Part shown: one piece after another, positions 1-7,713 of the stretch
How the letters are laid out: each line of letters starts with the position of its first letter
Numbering within the stretch: position 1 is the stretch's first letter
NCBI GenBank assembly: GCA_035651755.1
Contig: DASRFA010000061.1
Span: forward strand, 1-64,000
Direction: 5' to 3'
Length of the DNA stretch: 64,000 bases
Origin: DASRFA01 sp035651755
Lineage (GTDB): Bacteria; Desulfobacterota; Binatia; UBA12015
Program-made: the position numbers and the translations under genes
Notes under the pieces: model-generated
What the model was told of the DNA's origin: nothing
What the model saw: the letters and a program-made list of their open reading frames with translations, nothing else
The model's database searches: none

Positions 1-106
1 GGTCGAGCGCCTCGCGCACCTGGTCGATGGCGCTGCGCTCGTAGAACTCGCCGCGCTTGCCGTAAGCGGTCGTGCCCACGCCCACGATACAGGCGAGGTC
101 CTTCAC
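1..106 (-). CDS. Thiolase-like protein, N-terminal fragment (runs off the left edge)
   Basis: Only the first 35 codons are present. They begin VKDLACIVGVGTTAYGKRG, which resembles the N-terminus of SCP-x/lipid-transfer-type thiolases (the IVGVGxTxYGKRG pattern), enzymes of beta-oxidation-like side-chain cleavage. The start is a GTG at 106-104 that overlaps the TGA stop of the upstream amidohydrolase gene as GTGA, so the two are probably translationally coupled. The active-site region lies outside the window, so the family call rests on a short motif. Confidence 0.6.
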   Translation of the reverse strand, partial: MKDLACIVGVGTTAYGKRGEFYERSAIDQVREALD

Positions 107-1212
107 CGATCGAAGCCGAAGAGGCGGGCCGCGGTGCCGCCGACCATGAGCGCGACCTCGTCTGCCGGCACGCCCGCGAGCTGGCGCGCGAGCGCGGCGC
201 GCGAGTCGGGCCACGTTCCCTCCGGGTGCGGGTAGTCGCTTCCCCAGACGAGCGCTTCGACGCCGGTGAACTCGCGGTTGTGGACGCCGACGGGGTCGTT
301 CTGGAAGGTCACGTGGCATTGCCGGCGGACGTAGTCGCTCGGGCGGAGCGCGAGCTTCGGGCGCGCCCACATCGCGTGCTTCTCGTAGATCTCGTCCATC
401 GTCGTCATGACCCAGCCGAGCCACGCGCTGCCGGTCTCGACCGTCACGACCCGAAGGCCGGGGAAGCGCTCGAGGACTCCGGCCATCGTCAAATACAAGA
501 TGACGTGGGCGCCGTCGATCTGCGAGCCGAGCAGGTAGTTGATCACGGCGCCGCCGGGCCCGCGCTCGACGCGCGGCTCGTGCCCCGTGCCGGCGTGGAA
601 GGTGAGGGGCAGGCCGCTCGCCTCGGCGACCGCCCAGAAGGGGTCGTAGGCCGGGTCGTTGTAGGGGCGATCGAGGACGCGGCTCGGCAGGAAGAGCGAG
701 CGGAGGCCGAGCCGGGCGACTCGCTCGGCCTCGCGGCAGGCGCCCGCGACGTCGGCCATCGGGACGATGCCCGCGACGGCGAAGCGATCGGGGTGGGGCG
801 TGAAGACCTCGGCGACCCAGTCGTTGTAGGCGCGCGCGAGCGCGAGCTGGAGCTCGGCGTCCGGCGCCATGAAGCAGGCCTGCAGCGCGAGCGTCGGGAA
901 GACCACCTCGCCCGCGACGCCGTCGCGTTCCTGGTCGCGGATGCGAAGCGACGGCTCCCACCCGCCCGCCTGCGCCCGCGCGAGCGCCTCTCCGGTCAGC
1001 GCCTCGCGACCGCGCGGCATCTTCCGGGGGCGCATCCCTTCCATCACCAGGCAGTCGACGCCGCCGACGGTCTCGACGCGCGGCGCGCGCGGCCGGAGCG
1101 CTGCCGGCAGGCGTTCGCCGAACATCTCGGGCGGCTCGTTCACGTGCGAGTCCGCGGAGATCAGCCGAGGCGGCACGTCGAAAGAGCTGCTTTCAGAGAC
1201 TGAAAACGTCAT
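103..1212 (-). CDS. Amidohydrolase family 2 (metal-dependent TIM-barrel hydrolase)
   Basis: About 369 residues, a usual length for the amidohydrolase_2 family (ACMSD/gamma-resorcylate decarboxylase-like). The N-terminal strand LISADSHVNEP carries the D-x-H metal-binding pattern. LTFHAGTGHEP in mid-protein and VWGSDYPHPEG near the C-terminus supply the usual further metal ligands. Family members hydrolyse or decarboxylate cyclic and aromatic compounds; the substrate here is unknown. I placed the start at ATG 1212 because AGG (1221-1219) lies 6 nt upstream; a TTG two codons earlier (1218) is the alternative. The gene reads into the thiolase fragment by a 4-bp overlap and faces a TetR gene across a palindromic site, which suggests that regulator controls it. 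A second protein of this family is encoded at 3569-4636. Confidence 0.85.
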   Translation of the reverse strand: MTFSVSESSSFDVPPRLISADSHVNEPPEMFGERLPAALRPRAPRVETVGGVDCLVMEGMRPRKMPRGREALTGEALARAQAGGWEPSLRIRDQERDGVAGEVVFPTLALQACFMAPDAELQLALARAYNDWVAEVFTPHPDRFAVAGIVPMADVAGACREAERVARLGLRSLFLPSRVLDRPYNDPAYDPFWAVAEASGLPLTFHAGTGHEPRVERGPGGAVINYLLGSQIDGAHVILYLTMAGVLERFPGLRVVTVETGSAWLGWVMTTMDEIYEKHAMWARPKLALRPSDYVRRQCHVTFQNDPVGVHNREFTGVEALVWGSDYPHPEGTWPDSRAALARQLAGVPADEVALMVGGTAARLFGFDR

Positions 1213-1217
1213 TTTCA
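1191..1217. promoter_or_regulatory. Palindromic operator candidate between amidohydrolase and TetR genes
   Basis: Two abutting inverted repeats sit at the divergent junction. TGAAAACGTCATTTTCA (1201-1217) has perfect 6-bp arms around a 5-bp centre. TTTCAGAGACTGAAA (1191-1205) has perfect 6-bp arms around 3 bp and shares TGAAA with the first. Size and symmetry fit a TetR-family operator. The site covers the first codons and start of the minus-strand gene and lies just upstream of the TetR gene. That it binds this TetR is inference. Confidence 0.5.
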
Positions 1218-1250
1218 ACCTGCTCCGGTTTCGTGTACTGCCGCTCGCAG

Positions 1251-1931
1251 ATGGCTGTCAATGCCCCTGCGGCCCGAAACCGGGCGCGCGGCGCCGGGCG
1301 CGCGCTCGCGGCCGGCGAGCTCCGCCTGGAGGCGCTCCGCCGCCGACGCGAGCGCGAGCATCGCGATCTGGTGCGCGCCGCCCTGCGGGTCTTCCTCCGG
1401 CGCGGGTACGCGGAGACGCGCGTCGACGACATCCTGCGCGAGGCCGGGATCTCGACGCGCGCGTTCTACCGCTTCCACGCGAGCAAGGACGAGCTTTTCC
1501 TCGATCTCTTCGACCGCGCGAACCTCGCGGCGATGGCCCGGCTGCGGGCGCGCGTCGCTCGCAAGCCGCACGCGCGCGCTCAGCTCGACGCTTACGTCGA
1601 CGCGACGCTGGAGCTCGCGTACGACCCGCGCCTCGAGCGCCAGACCCGGCTCTTCGCGAGCGTGCCGGCGGAGCTCACCGCGCGCCACGCCGAGGACGTG
1701 CGCGCCTGCCGCGAGCAGCTCGTCGCGGTCCTGCGCGAGATCGTCGCGCGGGGCGCGGCGACCGGCGAGTTTCCTGCCGCCGATCCCGAGCTCGACGCTT
1801 GGGCGCTCCACGGCGCGCTCGGCGCGGCGCTCGAGCTCGCGCTCCGCCCGCGCGAGCGCCCGCCGCGCGCCGGGCTCGCGCGCCGCCTGCGGCGCTTCTG
1901 CCGAGCCGCGCTCGGCGCCGCTCCGCGCTGA
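1251..1931 (+). CDS. TetR/AcrR family transcriptional regulator
   Basis: About 226 residues. The N-terminal third has the TetR helix-turn-helix: a helix ending in VRAALRVFLRRGYAETRVDDI, then the recognition segment EAGISTRAFYRFHASKDELF. The C-terminal ligand domain is poorly conserved, as usual. The start is uncertain: GTG at 1233 opens the frame, and ATG at 1251 is preferred because it leaves room for a promoter. Divergent from the amidohydrolase/thiolase pair with a palindrome between them, the common arrangement of a TetR repressor controlling its neighbours and itself. The ligand is probably an acyl-CoA or pathway intermediate, by context only. Confidence 0.85.
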   Translation: MAVNAPAARNRARGAGRALAAGELRLEALRRRREREHRDLVRAALRVFLRRGYAETRVDDILREAGISTRAFYRFHASKDELFLDLFDRANLAAMARLRARVARKPHARAQLDAYVDATLELAYDPRLERQTRLFASVPAELTARHAEDVRACREQLVAVLREIVARGAATGEFPAADPELDAWALHGALGAALELALRPRERPPRAGLARRLRRFCRAALGAAPR

Positions 1932-2133
1932 AGGCCGCGGCGGCGAGCCGGCGAGCGTCCCGCCGCGCGGCGACGTCTTCGGAAAGACCTCGTGACGTCG
2001 ACGCCCTCCCTTGCCGGCGGCGATCGTCACGTCCTTGCCGTCGCTCGTGCCGTCGATCGCCAGCATGCCGACGAGCCAAAAAATGCCTGTCGCGCCGCGC
2101 GCGGCGAAGGACTCTAGGGCGCGGCGACCGTCG

Positions 2134-3555
2134 TCAGACGGCGGGCCACGCGTCCGCCCACGGACGCGAGCGCTCGAGCTGGGCGGCCACGCGCAGGAGG
2201 AGGTCCTCGCGCAGCCGCGGGGCGACGAGCTGCAGCCCGACCGGCAAGCCGTCGTCGCCGAAGCCGGCGCGCAGCGAGATCGCCGGGTTGCCCGTGAAGT
2301 TGAACGGGTACGTGTACGCGACGCCGCCGCCCGGGGTCTCGATCGGGCGGCCGTCGACCTCGATCGGGAGCGGCCCTTCGGCCGCGAACGCCGTGGTCGC
2401 GCAGGTCGGCGTCGCGAGCAGGTCGAAGCGCGCGAAGACGTCGGCGAGCTTGGCGACGAGCTCGCTCCGGATGCGCATCACCTGCCCGAAGCTCTCCGGC
2501 GTCGCCGCGCGCGCGATGCCCAGACCGGGCAGGTAGCCCGGGTCGAGCAGGCTCTCGTCCGTCAAGTATGGCGCCAGGAAAGCCAGATCCTCGAAGACGA
2601 GGTACTGCATCCAGTGGAGGACGACGTCCGGGAAGCCCGGGTCGACCTCGTCGACCTCGTGACCGGCGTCCGCGAGCGCCGCCACGGCCTTCTCGACCTC
2701 GCGCCGCACCTGCTTTTCCGGGCGGGCGTAGCCGAGGGTCGGCGACCAGCCGATGCGAAGCCGGCCGGGATCGCGCTCGAGGAGGTCCTGGTAGCGGGCT
2801 TCGGGTGCGGGCAGGGAGAAGGGATCGAGCGAATGCGGCCCGGCGGTGACGTCGAGCCAGAGCGCGGCGTCCGCGACCGATCGCGTGAGCGGGCCGCTCA
2901 CGATGCAGGCCGAGTGCCGGAGCATCTCGTCCGGGCCCCACGGGATCCGGCCCTGCGTCGGCTTGAGACCCACGAGCCCGGTATAGGCGGCCGGGATGCG
3001 CACCGAGCCGCCGCCGTCGGACGCGGTCGCGAGCGCGACCAGCCCGCCGGCGACGGCGGCGGACGATCCGCCGCTCGACCCGCCCGGTGTGCGCTCGAGA
3101 TTCCAGGGATTGCGGGTCGGGCCGAAGAGCCGGTTCGTCGTGAAGCACGTGTAGCCGAACTCGGGCGCGTTCGTCTTGCCGACGACGATCGCGCCGGCGC
3201 GCCGCAGGCGCTCCACCTGGATCGTGTCGCCGGTCGCGACGTGATCGCGGAAGAGGAGCGAGCCGTGCGTGTTCGGGAGGCCCGCAGCGTCCTCGAGATC
3301 CTTGACGCCGAGCGGAAGGCCGGCGAGCGGTCCCGGGTCGTCGCCGCGCGCGATGCGCTGCTCGACGGCGCGCGCGTCCGCGAGCATCTCGTCCTCGCGG
3401 CGGAGCGCGACGAACGCGTTCAGTCGGCGGTCGACGGTCGCGATCCGCTCGAGAGTCGCCTGCATCAGCTCGACGGGCGAGATCTCGCGCCGGCGAACGA
3501 GCTCCGCCTGGCGCGTGGCGGGTGCGAAGAAGATGCGGTCGTTCGGAGCGATCAT
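2134..3555 (-). CDS. Amidase (amidase-signature family)
   Basis: About 473 residues. The amidase-signature triad is visible: catalytic Lys in PLGVKD (residue 85), cis-Ser in PGGSSGGSSAA (about 160) and nucleophilic Ser in DGGGSVR (184). The family hydrolyses C-N bonds of linear or aryl amides; it includes GatA, but the C-terminal half looks like a stand-alone amidase (acetamidase/indoleacetamide hydrolase type). The reading frame opens further upstream, but the residues before MIAPNDRIFF are low-complexity and overlap the preceding gene, so ATG 3555 is chosen. It follows the 3569-4636 amidohydrolase by 13 bp on the same strand and is probably co-transcribed with it. Confidence 0.9.
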   Translation of the reverse strand: MIAPNDRIFFAPATRQAELVRRREISPVELMQATLERIATVDRRLNAFVALRREDEMLADARAVEQRIARGDDPGPLAGLPLGVKDLEDAAGLPNTHGSLLFRDHVATGDTIQVERLRRAGAIVVGKTNAPEFGYTCFTTNRLFGPTRNPWNLERTPGGSSGGSSAAVAGGLVALATASDGGGSVRIPAAYTGLVGLKPTQGRIPWGPDEMLRHSACIVSGPLTRSVADAALWLDVTAGPHSLDPFSLPAPEARYQDLLERDPGRLRIGWSPTLGYARPEKQVRREVEKAVAALADAGHEVDEVDPGFPDVVLHWMQYLVFEDLAFLAPYLTDESLLDPGYLPGLGIARAATPESFGQVMRIRSELVAKLADVFARFDLLATPTCATTAFAAEGPLPIEVDGRPIETPGGGVAYTYPFNFTGNPAISLRAGFGDDGLPVGLQLVAPRLREDLLLRVAAQLERSRPWADAWPAV

Positions 3556-3568
3556 CGCCGCCGCCGAC

Positions 3569-4636
3569 TCAGGCGAGGCCGTAGAAGCGCCGGGCGTTCC
3601 CGCCGGCGATCTTGGAGCGGGACCCGTCGCCGATGTCGTCCCGGGTGCGGAGCGCGCGCGTGCTCTCGGGCCATTCACCGTCCCAGTGCGGGTAGTCGCT
3701 CGCGAACATGATGAACTCGTCGCCCAGCACGTCGACGACGCCGGGCAGGATCGGCTCGTCGGGCTCGCAGCTCACCCAGACGTTGCCCGCCTCGACGTAC
3801 TCGCGCGGATCGCGCCGCCAGCCGTTCGGGATCCAAGAGCCGCGCTTCTCCCAGTGCTCGTGCAGGCGGTCGACGAAGAACGGCACCCAGCCGACGCCGG
3901 CCTCGAGGAACGCGACCCGGAGGCGCGGGTGGCGATCGAACACGCCGCCGCTCACGAGCGCCGTCATCGCGGTCATCTGGTCGAACGGGAAGCTGATGCA
4001 GTGGACCTGGATGTAGTTGTCGAAGCGGTCGACGCCGATCTTCGGGAGGTGGATGCCGGGCGCGCCGTGCACGCCGAGCGGCATGTCGAGCTCCTCGGCG
4101 GCGGAGTAGAAGCGGTCGAGGTCGGGGTGGTCGAGGTTCCGGGTCTTGAGGGCGGGCGGGATCATGGTCGCGACGAGGCCGAGGTCCTTCGCCTCGCGCA
4201 TGATGTCGATCGCGACCGGGCCGTGCTCGATCGGGGTCACGGCGACGCCGTGCAGACGGCCGCCCGTCGGCTTGCAGTACGACGCGAGCCACGAGTTGTA
4301 GAGGCGCGCGAAGCCGGCCGCGAACTCCGGGTCCTCCAGGCTCGGCGCGCACAGGCCGAAGCTCGGGTAGAGGACCATCACGTCGATGTGGTCGCGGTCG
4401 GCGTCGCGCAGCACGCCCTCCGCGGTCGCCCAGCCGATGCCCTCCACCTTGCTGAGGCCGTGCTCGGGCGGGCAGCCGGCGCCCGGGCCCTGGTCCTCGG
4501 GATAGTGGCGTCCCTCGATTTTCAGGCTCGGGCGCCCGTCGGTCCGCAGCGTGATCTTGTCGGGCCAGCGCTTCATCGCCTCGATGGCGAGCGTGGAGCC
4601 TTCCGCGACGTGGCCGTCGGCATCGACGATCTGCAT
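3569..4636 (-). CDS. Amidohydrolase family 2 protein
   Basis: About 355 residues. The N-terminus MQIVDADGHVAEG carries the D-x-H metal pattern; GVHGAPGIH and FASDYPHWDGEWPES are the mid and C-terminal metal-site segments of the amidohydrolase_2 fold. Start at ATG 4636 is supported by a purine-rich GGGGGA about 5 nt upstream. It is homologous in layout to the amidohydrolase at 103-1212 but clearly diverged. Probably first gene of a two-gene unit with the amidase, suggesting breakdown of an amide-containing or aromatic compound. The reaction cannot be assigned from sequence alone. Confidence 0.88.
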   Translation of the reverse strand: MQIVDADGHVAEGSTLAIEAMKRWPDKITLRTDGRPSLKIEGRHYPEDQGPGAGCPPEHGLSKVEGIGWATAEGVLRDADRDHIDVMVLYPSFGLCAPSLEDPEFAAGFARLYNSWLASYCKPTGGRLHGVAVTPIEHGPVAIDIMREAKDLGLVATMIPPALKTRNLDHPDLDRFYSAAEELDMPLGVHGAPGIHLPKIGVDRFDNYIQVHCISFPFDQMTAMTALVSGGVFDRHPRLRVAFLEAGVGWVPFFVDRLHEHWEKRGSWIPNGWRRDPREYVEAGNVWVSCEPDEPILPGVVDVLGDEFIMFASDYPHWDGEWPESTRALRTRDDIGDGSRSKIAGGNARRFYGLA

Positions 4637-4730
4637 GCTGTCCCCCGATCGAGATGGCGCGCGCGCGTCGCGGTCGCGGGCGACCTCGGCGCGCGGCAGG
4701 CGCCATGTTGGCCGGGAGAGGGCGGGCGGG

Positions 4731-5120
4731 TCAATGCCCGCGACCGCCGTAGGCGCCGAAGTCGATGCGGACGAGCCGCCCGCGGTCGAAGGTGAGGTAG
4801 CGGACGAGCTGTCGCGACCCGGCGTCGTACGTCCAGACCTCCGCGCCGCGGCCGCCCGCGGACGATCGCGCGGACCGATCTCGGCGCGACGGGGCACGGG
4901 ATGACGCTGCCGCGCCGCGCGCGAGGCTCTGGCGGCTCGTCGGCGCTCCGCACTTGCGGAGCACCTCCGCCGCCGACGCGCCTGGAAGGACGAGGGCGCG
5001 CCCGCAGGACAATGCCTGCGCGCGCGCCGGCGAGCGCACGAGCAGGAGAGCGGCGATCGCGACGGCGGCGGCAACACGTCGGTGCCGATCGCGTCCAGGT
5101 CCATGGCCGATGGCGAGCAT
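4731..5120 (-). CDS. DUF2845-type small exported protein
   Basis: About 129 residues: a basic N-terminus, a hydrophobic stretch (VAAAVAIAALLLV) and an Ala-x-Ala site (PARAQA), so it is probably exported. The mature part has the DUF2845 landmarks as I recall them: an N-terminal CGRALVLPG, then EVLRKCGAP, then EVWTYDAG, and a C-terminal RLVRIDFGAYG. Function of this family is unknown. The middle is Arg/Ser/Ala rich and poorly conserved. An upstream ATG at 5156 would add 12 residues before the signal peptide. It stands alone on the minus strand between the amidohydrolase and the MocR gene. Confidence 0.7.
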   Translation of the reverse strand: MLAIGHGPGRDRHRRVAAAVAIAALLLVRSPARAQALSCGRALVLPGASAAEVLRKCGAPTSRQSLARGAAASSRAPSRRDRSARSSAGGRGAEVWTYDAGSRQLVRYLTFDRGRLVRIDFGAYGGRGH

Positions 5121-5246
5121 GGCTCGTCGATCGCTCGCGCGCTGCCGAGCCGCCATGGCAGGGCGGACATGGATCGGGGCCGAGCGCGTGAATCGCGTCG
5201 CCCGGAGGCTCGAGTCGGCCGCGCTCGCGGGCGCTCGCGGCTGCGC

Positions 5247-6773
5247 TCAGCGGCGCGCGCCGGCCGAGCGTCGCGCCGGCTTCGCGGCGCTTCGCTGCAC
5301 GCGCTCGATCGCGCGCGCGAGCCGCTCGACCCCGCGCCCGATCTCGCGCTCCGGCACGCCGGCGTAGCCGAGGAGCAGCCCGCGGCGCGTCGGCTCGCCG
5401 AGGAAGTACGACGACAGCGGCGCCGCGACGACGCCTTCCTCGGCCGCCGCGACCGCCACGTGGCGGTCGTCGAGCGGCTCGGCGAGGTCGGCCGCGAGCT
5501 GGAGGCCCGAATCCTCGGGCTCGACGTCGAGGGCGCCCGCGAGGAGCCGCCGCGACCAGTCGAGGAGCCGCGCCTGGCGCTCGGCGTAGAGCACGCGCAT
5601 GCGCCGCACGTGCGTCGCGAGGTGGCCTTCACCGACGAACTCTCCGAGCGCGCCCTGCACGGCGAGCGGGACGGCGTGTCCGGTCGACCGGAGCGCGATC
5701 CGGAAGGGCTCGACCAGGGACGGCGGCACGACGACGTACCCGACGCGGAGCGCGGGGAACATCATCTTCGAGAACGTCCCGAGGTAGAGCACGACGCCGG
5801 CGCGATCGAGGCCCTGCAGGCACGCGAGCGGACGTCCGGCGTAGCGATACTCGCTGTCGTAGTCGTCCTCGAGGATCCACGCGCCCCAGCGCTGCGCGCG
5901 CTCGAGGAGCGCGAGCCGCCGCGCGAGAGTCATGGTCACGCCCGTCGGAAACTGGTGGGACGGCGTCACGTAGACGAGGCGCGGCGGCGGAGAGGCGCGC
6001 TCCGCCGCGTCGAGGTCCATCCCCTCCCCGTCGATCGGCACCGGCACGAGGCGCGCGCCGGCTCCGACGAGCGCGCCGCGCGCGCCGAGATAGCCCGGAT
6101 CCTCGATCCACGCGGCGTCGCCGGGATCGAGCAGCATGCGCGCCGCGAGGTCGAGCCCGGCCTGCGCGCCCGCCACGACGATCACCTGGTCGGCGTGGCA
6201 GCTCACGCCGCGCGCGGCGCCGAAGTACGCGGCGATCTGGGCGCGCAGGACCGGAAGGCCGCCCGCGTGGTCGTAGCCGAAGGCGTCGGCGCGCGATCGC
6301 CGGGCGTGGCGCGCGAGGAGCCGCGACCAGAGCTCGAGCGGGAACTCCGCGCGCGCCGGGAGGCCAGGCCGGAACGCCGCTCCCCCGCGCGGGCTCGGAC
6401 GCTCGACCGATGCGAGCGCGCGACCTCGCCGGGAAAGCGGAAGGCTGCTGCCGCCGTCGCGGGTCGTTTCCTGGCGCGCGCTCCTTCCCACGTGAAGCAG
6501 CGCTTCGGGCGCGAGCGCCGCGACGCGCGTCCCCGAGCCGACGCGCGACTCGAGGTAGCCTTCCGCGACCAGCTGCTCGAACGCCGCGAGCACCGTGTTG
6601 CGCGACACGCCGAGCTCGGCGGCGAGGACGCGCGTCGCGGGGAGGCGCGCTCCGGGCTTCAGTCGCCCGTCGAGGACGCCTTCGCGCAGCGCCAGGTAGA
6701 GCTGCCGGTGGAGCGGCACGCTCGCGCGGGGGTCCAGCGCCACCGTGCCGAGGATGGAAACGGAGCGCGGCAT
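5247..6773 (-). CDS. MocR/PdxR-type regulator (GntR HTH fused to aminotransferase domain)
   Basis: About 508 residues. Residues 15-75 form a GntR winged helix (PLHRQLYLALREGVLDG, LPATRVLAAELGVSRNTV). The rest is a fold-type I PLP domain, with the Schiff-base Lys in GTFSKMMFP (about residue 336) and the EDPGY and EDDYDSEY segments of class I aminotransferases. MocR proteins use PLP or PLP adducts as effectors and usually control a divergent gene for vitamin B6, GABA, taurine or related metabolism. Here the divergent neighbour is a pyridoxamine-phosphate-oxidase-like flavoprotein, which fits. A long-spaced inverted repeat lies between them. Confidence 0.92.
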   Translation of the reverse strand: MPRSVSILGTVALDPRASVPLHRQLYLALREGVLDGRLKPGARLPATRVLAAELGVSRNTVLAAFEQLVAEGYLESRVGSGTRVAALAPEALLHVGRSARQETTRDGGSSLPLSRRGRALASVERPSPRGGAAFRPGLPARAEFPLELWSRLLARHARRSRADAFGYDHAGGLPVLRAQIAAYFGAARGVSCHADQVIVVAGAQAGLDLAARMLLDPGDAAWIEDPGYLGARGALVGAGARLVPVPIDGEGMDLDAAERASPPPRLVYVTPSHQFPTGVTMTLARRLALLERAQRWGAWILEDDYDSEYRYAGRPLACLQGLDRAGVVLYLGTFSKMMFPALRVGYVVVPPSLVEPFRIALRSTGHAVPLAVQGALGEFVGEGHLATHVRRMRVLYAERQARLLDWSRRLLAGALDVEPEDSGLQLAADLAEPLDDRHVAVAAAEEGVVAAPLSSYFLGEPTRRGLLLGYAGVPEREIGRGVERLARAIERVQRSAAKPARRSAGARR

Positions 6774-6807
6774 TGGTGCCCTTGTATGGCGAATTCGGTC
6801 GGCCGGC

Positions 6808-6892
6808 CAGGAGCCAATGTATCTGGCGGTGGCGTCGCCGGCCGCGGCCGGGACACGGGTTCTGAGATCCTCGCGCGTGGAATTGGCTCCTG
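6808..6892. promoter_or_regulatory. Long-spaced inverted repeat, probable MocR operator
   Basis: CAGGAGCCAAT at 6808-6818 and its exact reverse complement ATTGGCTCCTG at 6882-6892 are separated by 63 bp. The 74-bp centre-to-centre distance is close to seven helical turns. MocR regulators typically bind two spaced half-sites in the divergent promoter region, so this is a good operator candidate. Weaker partial matches (ATTGGTGCC at the MocR start, GGCCAAAT near 6922) are also present. Binding is inferred. Confidence 0.55.
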
Positions 6893-6963
6893 TGTCATCC
6901 GGCGATGCGGACCTTTCGATGGGGCCAAATTTCGGCGACGTTCCCGGGCGAAGGGAGGCCGAG

Positions 6964-7695
6964 ATGGAGACGTCGAACGGAGCGGGGCTGGTGCCGGAGA
7001 AGCCGCGCGGGGCGGAGTTCCCGCGCAGCGAGCGGACGCGCGTGCGGCGCCTGCCGCAGCGGGCGTCCTACGACCGCGACGCCGTGTACGGGGTGCTCGA
7101 CGCCGGCCTCGTCGCGCACGTCGGCTACCTCCGCGGCGGCGAGCCGGTCGTCCTGCCGTTCGCGTACGCGCGCGTCGGCGACGAGATCGTCCTGCACGGC
7201 TCGACTCGCGCCGGCCTGCTCGAGGCGATGGCGGACGGGCAGCGCATCTGCTTGTCGGTGACGCACCTCGACGGCCTCGTGCTCGCGCGCTCCGCCTTCC
7301 ACCACTCCGTCAACTATCGCTCCGCGACGGTGTTCGGCCGGGCGCGCGTCCTCGAGAGCGAGGAAGAGAAGGACCGCGCTCTCGCCGCGTTCACCGAGAA
7401 GATCGTGCCCGGCCGCTGGGACGAGGTGCGGCCGCCGACGCCGAAAGAGCTGCGCGCGACGACCGTCGTCGCGCTCGCGATCGAGGAGGCGGTCGCCAAG
7501 GCGCGCTCCGGTGGACCGCTCGACGACGCCGAGGACCTGGAGCTCCCGGTGTGGGCGGGCGTGATCCCGCTCGCGCTCGTGCCCGGCGAGCCGGTCGCGG
7601 ACCCGGCGTTGCCGCCCGGCATTCCGGCGACGGAGACGATCGAGCTCGTGCGCGAGGCGCGCCGGCGCGCGGCCCCCATCGCCGAAGCGGTCTGA
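6964..7695 (+). CDS. Pyridoxamine 5'-phosphate oxidase-family flavin-binding protein
   Basis: About 243 residues. After a polar N-terminus, RLPQRASYDRDAVYGVLDAGLVAHVGYL followed by PVVLPFAYARVGDEIVLHGSTRAG is the split-barrel FMN-binding start of the flavin-nucleotide-binding subgroup of PNPOx-like proteins. The later CLSVTHLDGLVLARSAFHHSVNYRS matches the same subgroup. These proteins bind FMN (or heme or F420 in relatives); real PNPOx activity is not implied. Start ATG 6964 has GGGAGG about 5 nt upstream. Divergent from the MocR gene, so probably its target. Confidence 0.88.
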   Translation: METSNGAGLVPEKPRGAEFPRSERTRVRRLPQRASYDRDAVYGVLDAGLVAHVGYLRGGEPVVLPFAYARVGDEIVLHGSTRAGLLEAMADGQRICLSVTHLDGLVLARSAFHHSVNYRSATVFGRARVLESEEEKDRALAAFTEKIVPGRWDEVRPPTPKELRATTVVALAIEEAVAKARSGGPLDDAEDLELPVWAGVIPLALVPGEPVADPALPPGIPATETIELVREARRRAAPIAEAV

Positions 7696-7713
7696 CGCGC
7701 TCGCCGGGCGCGT

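Noticed and set aside
1932..2133. A possible small minus-strand gene reading IFWLVGMLAIDGTSDGKDV
   Set aside because: It runs on into antisense of the TetR gene, has no good start and no family. The TTTTTT near 2070 might be part of an amidase terminator, but the stem is not convincing.
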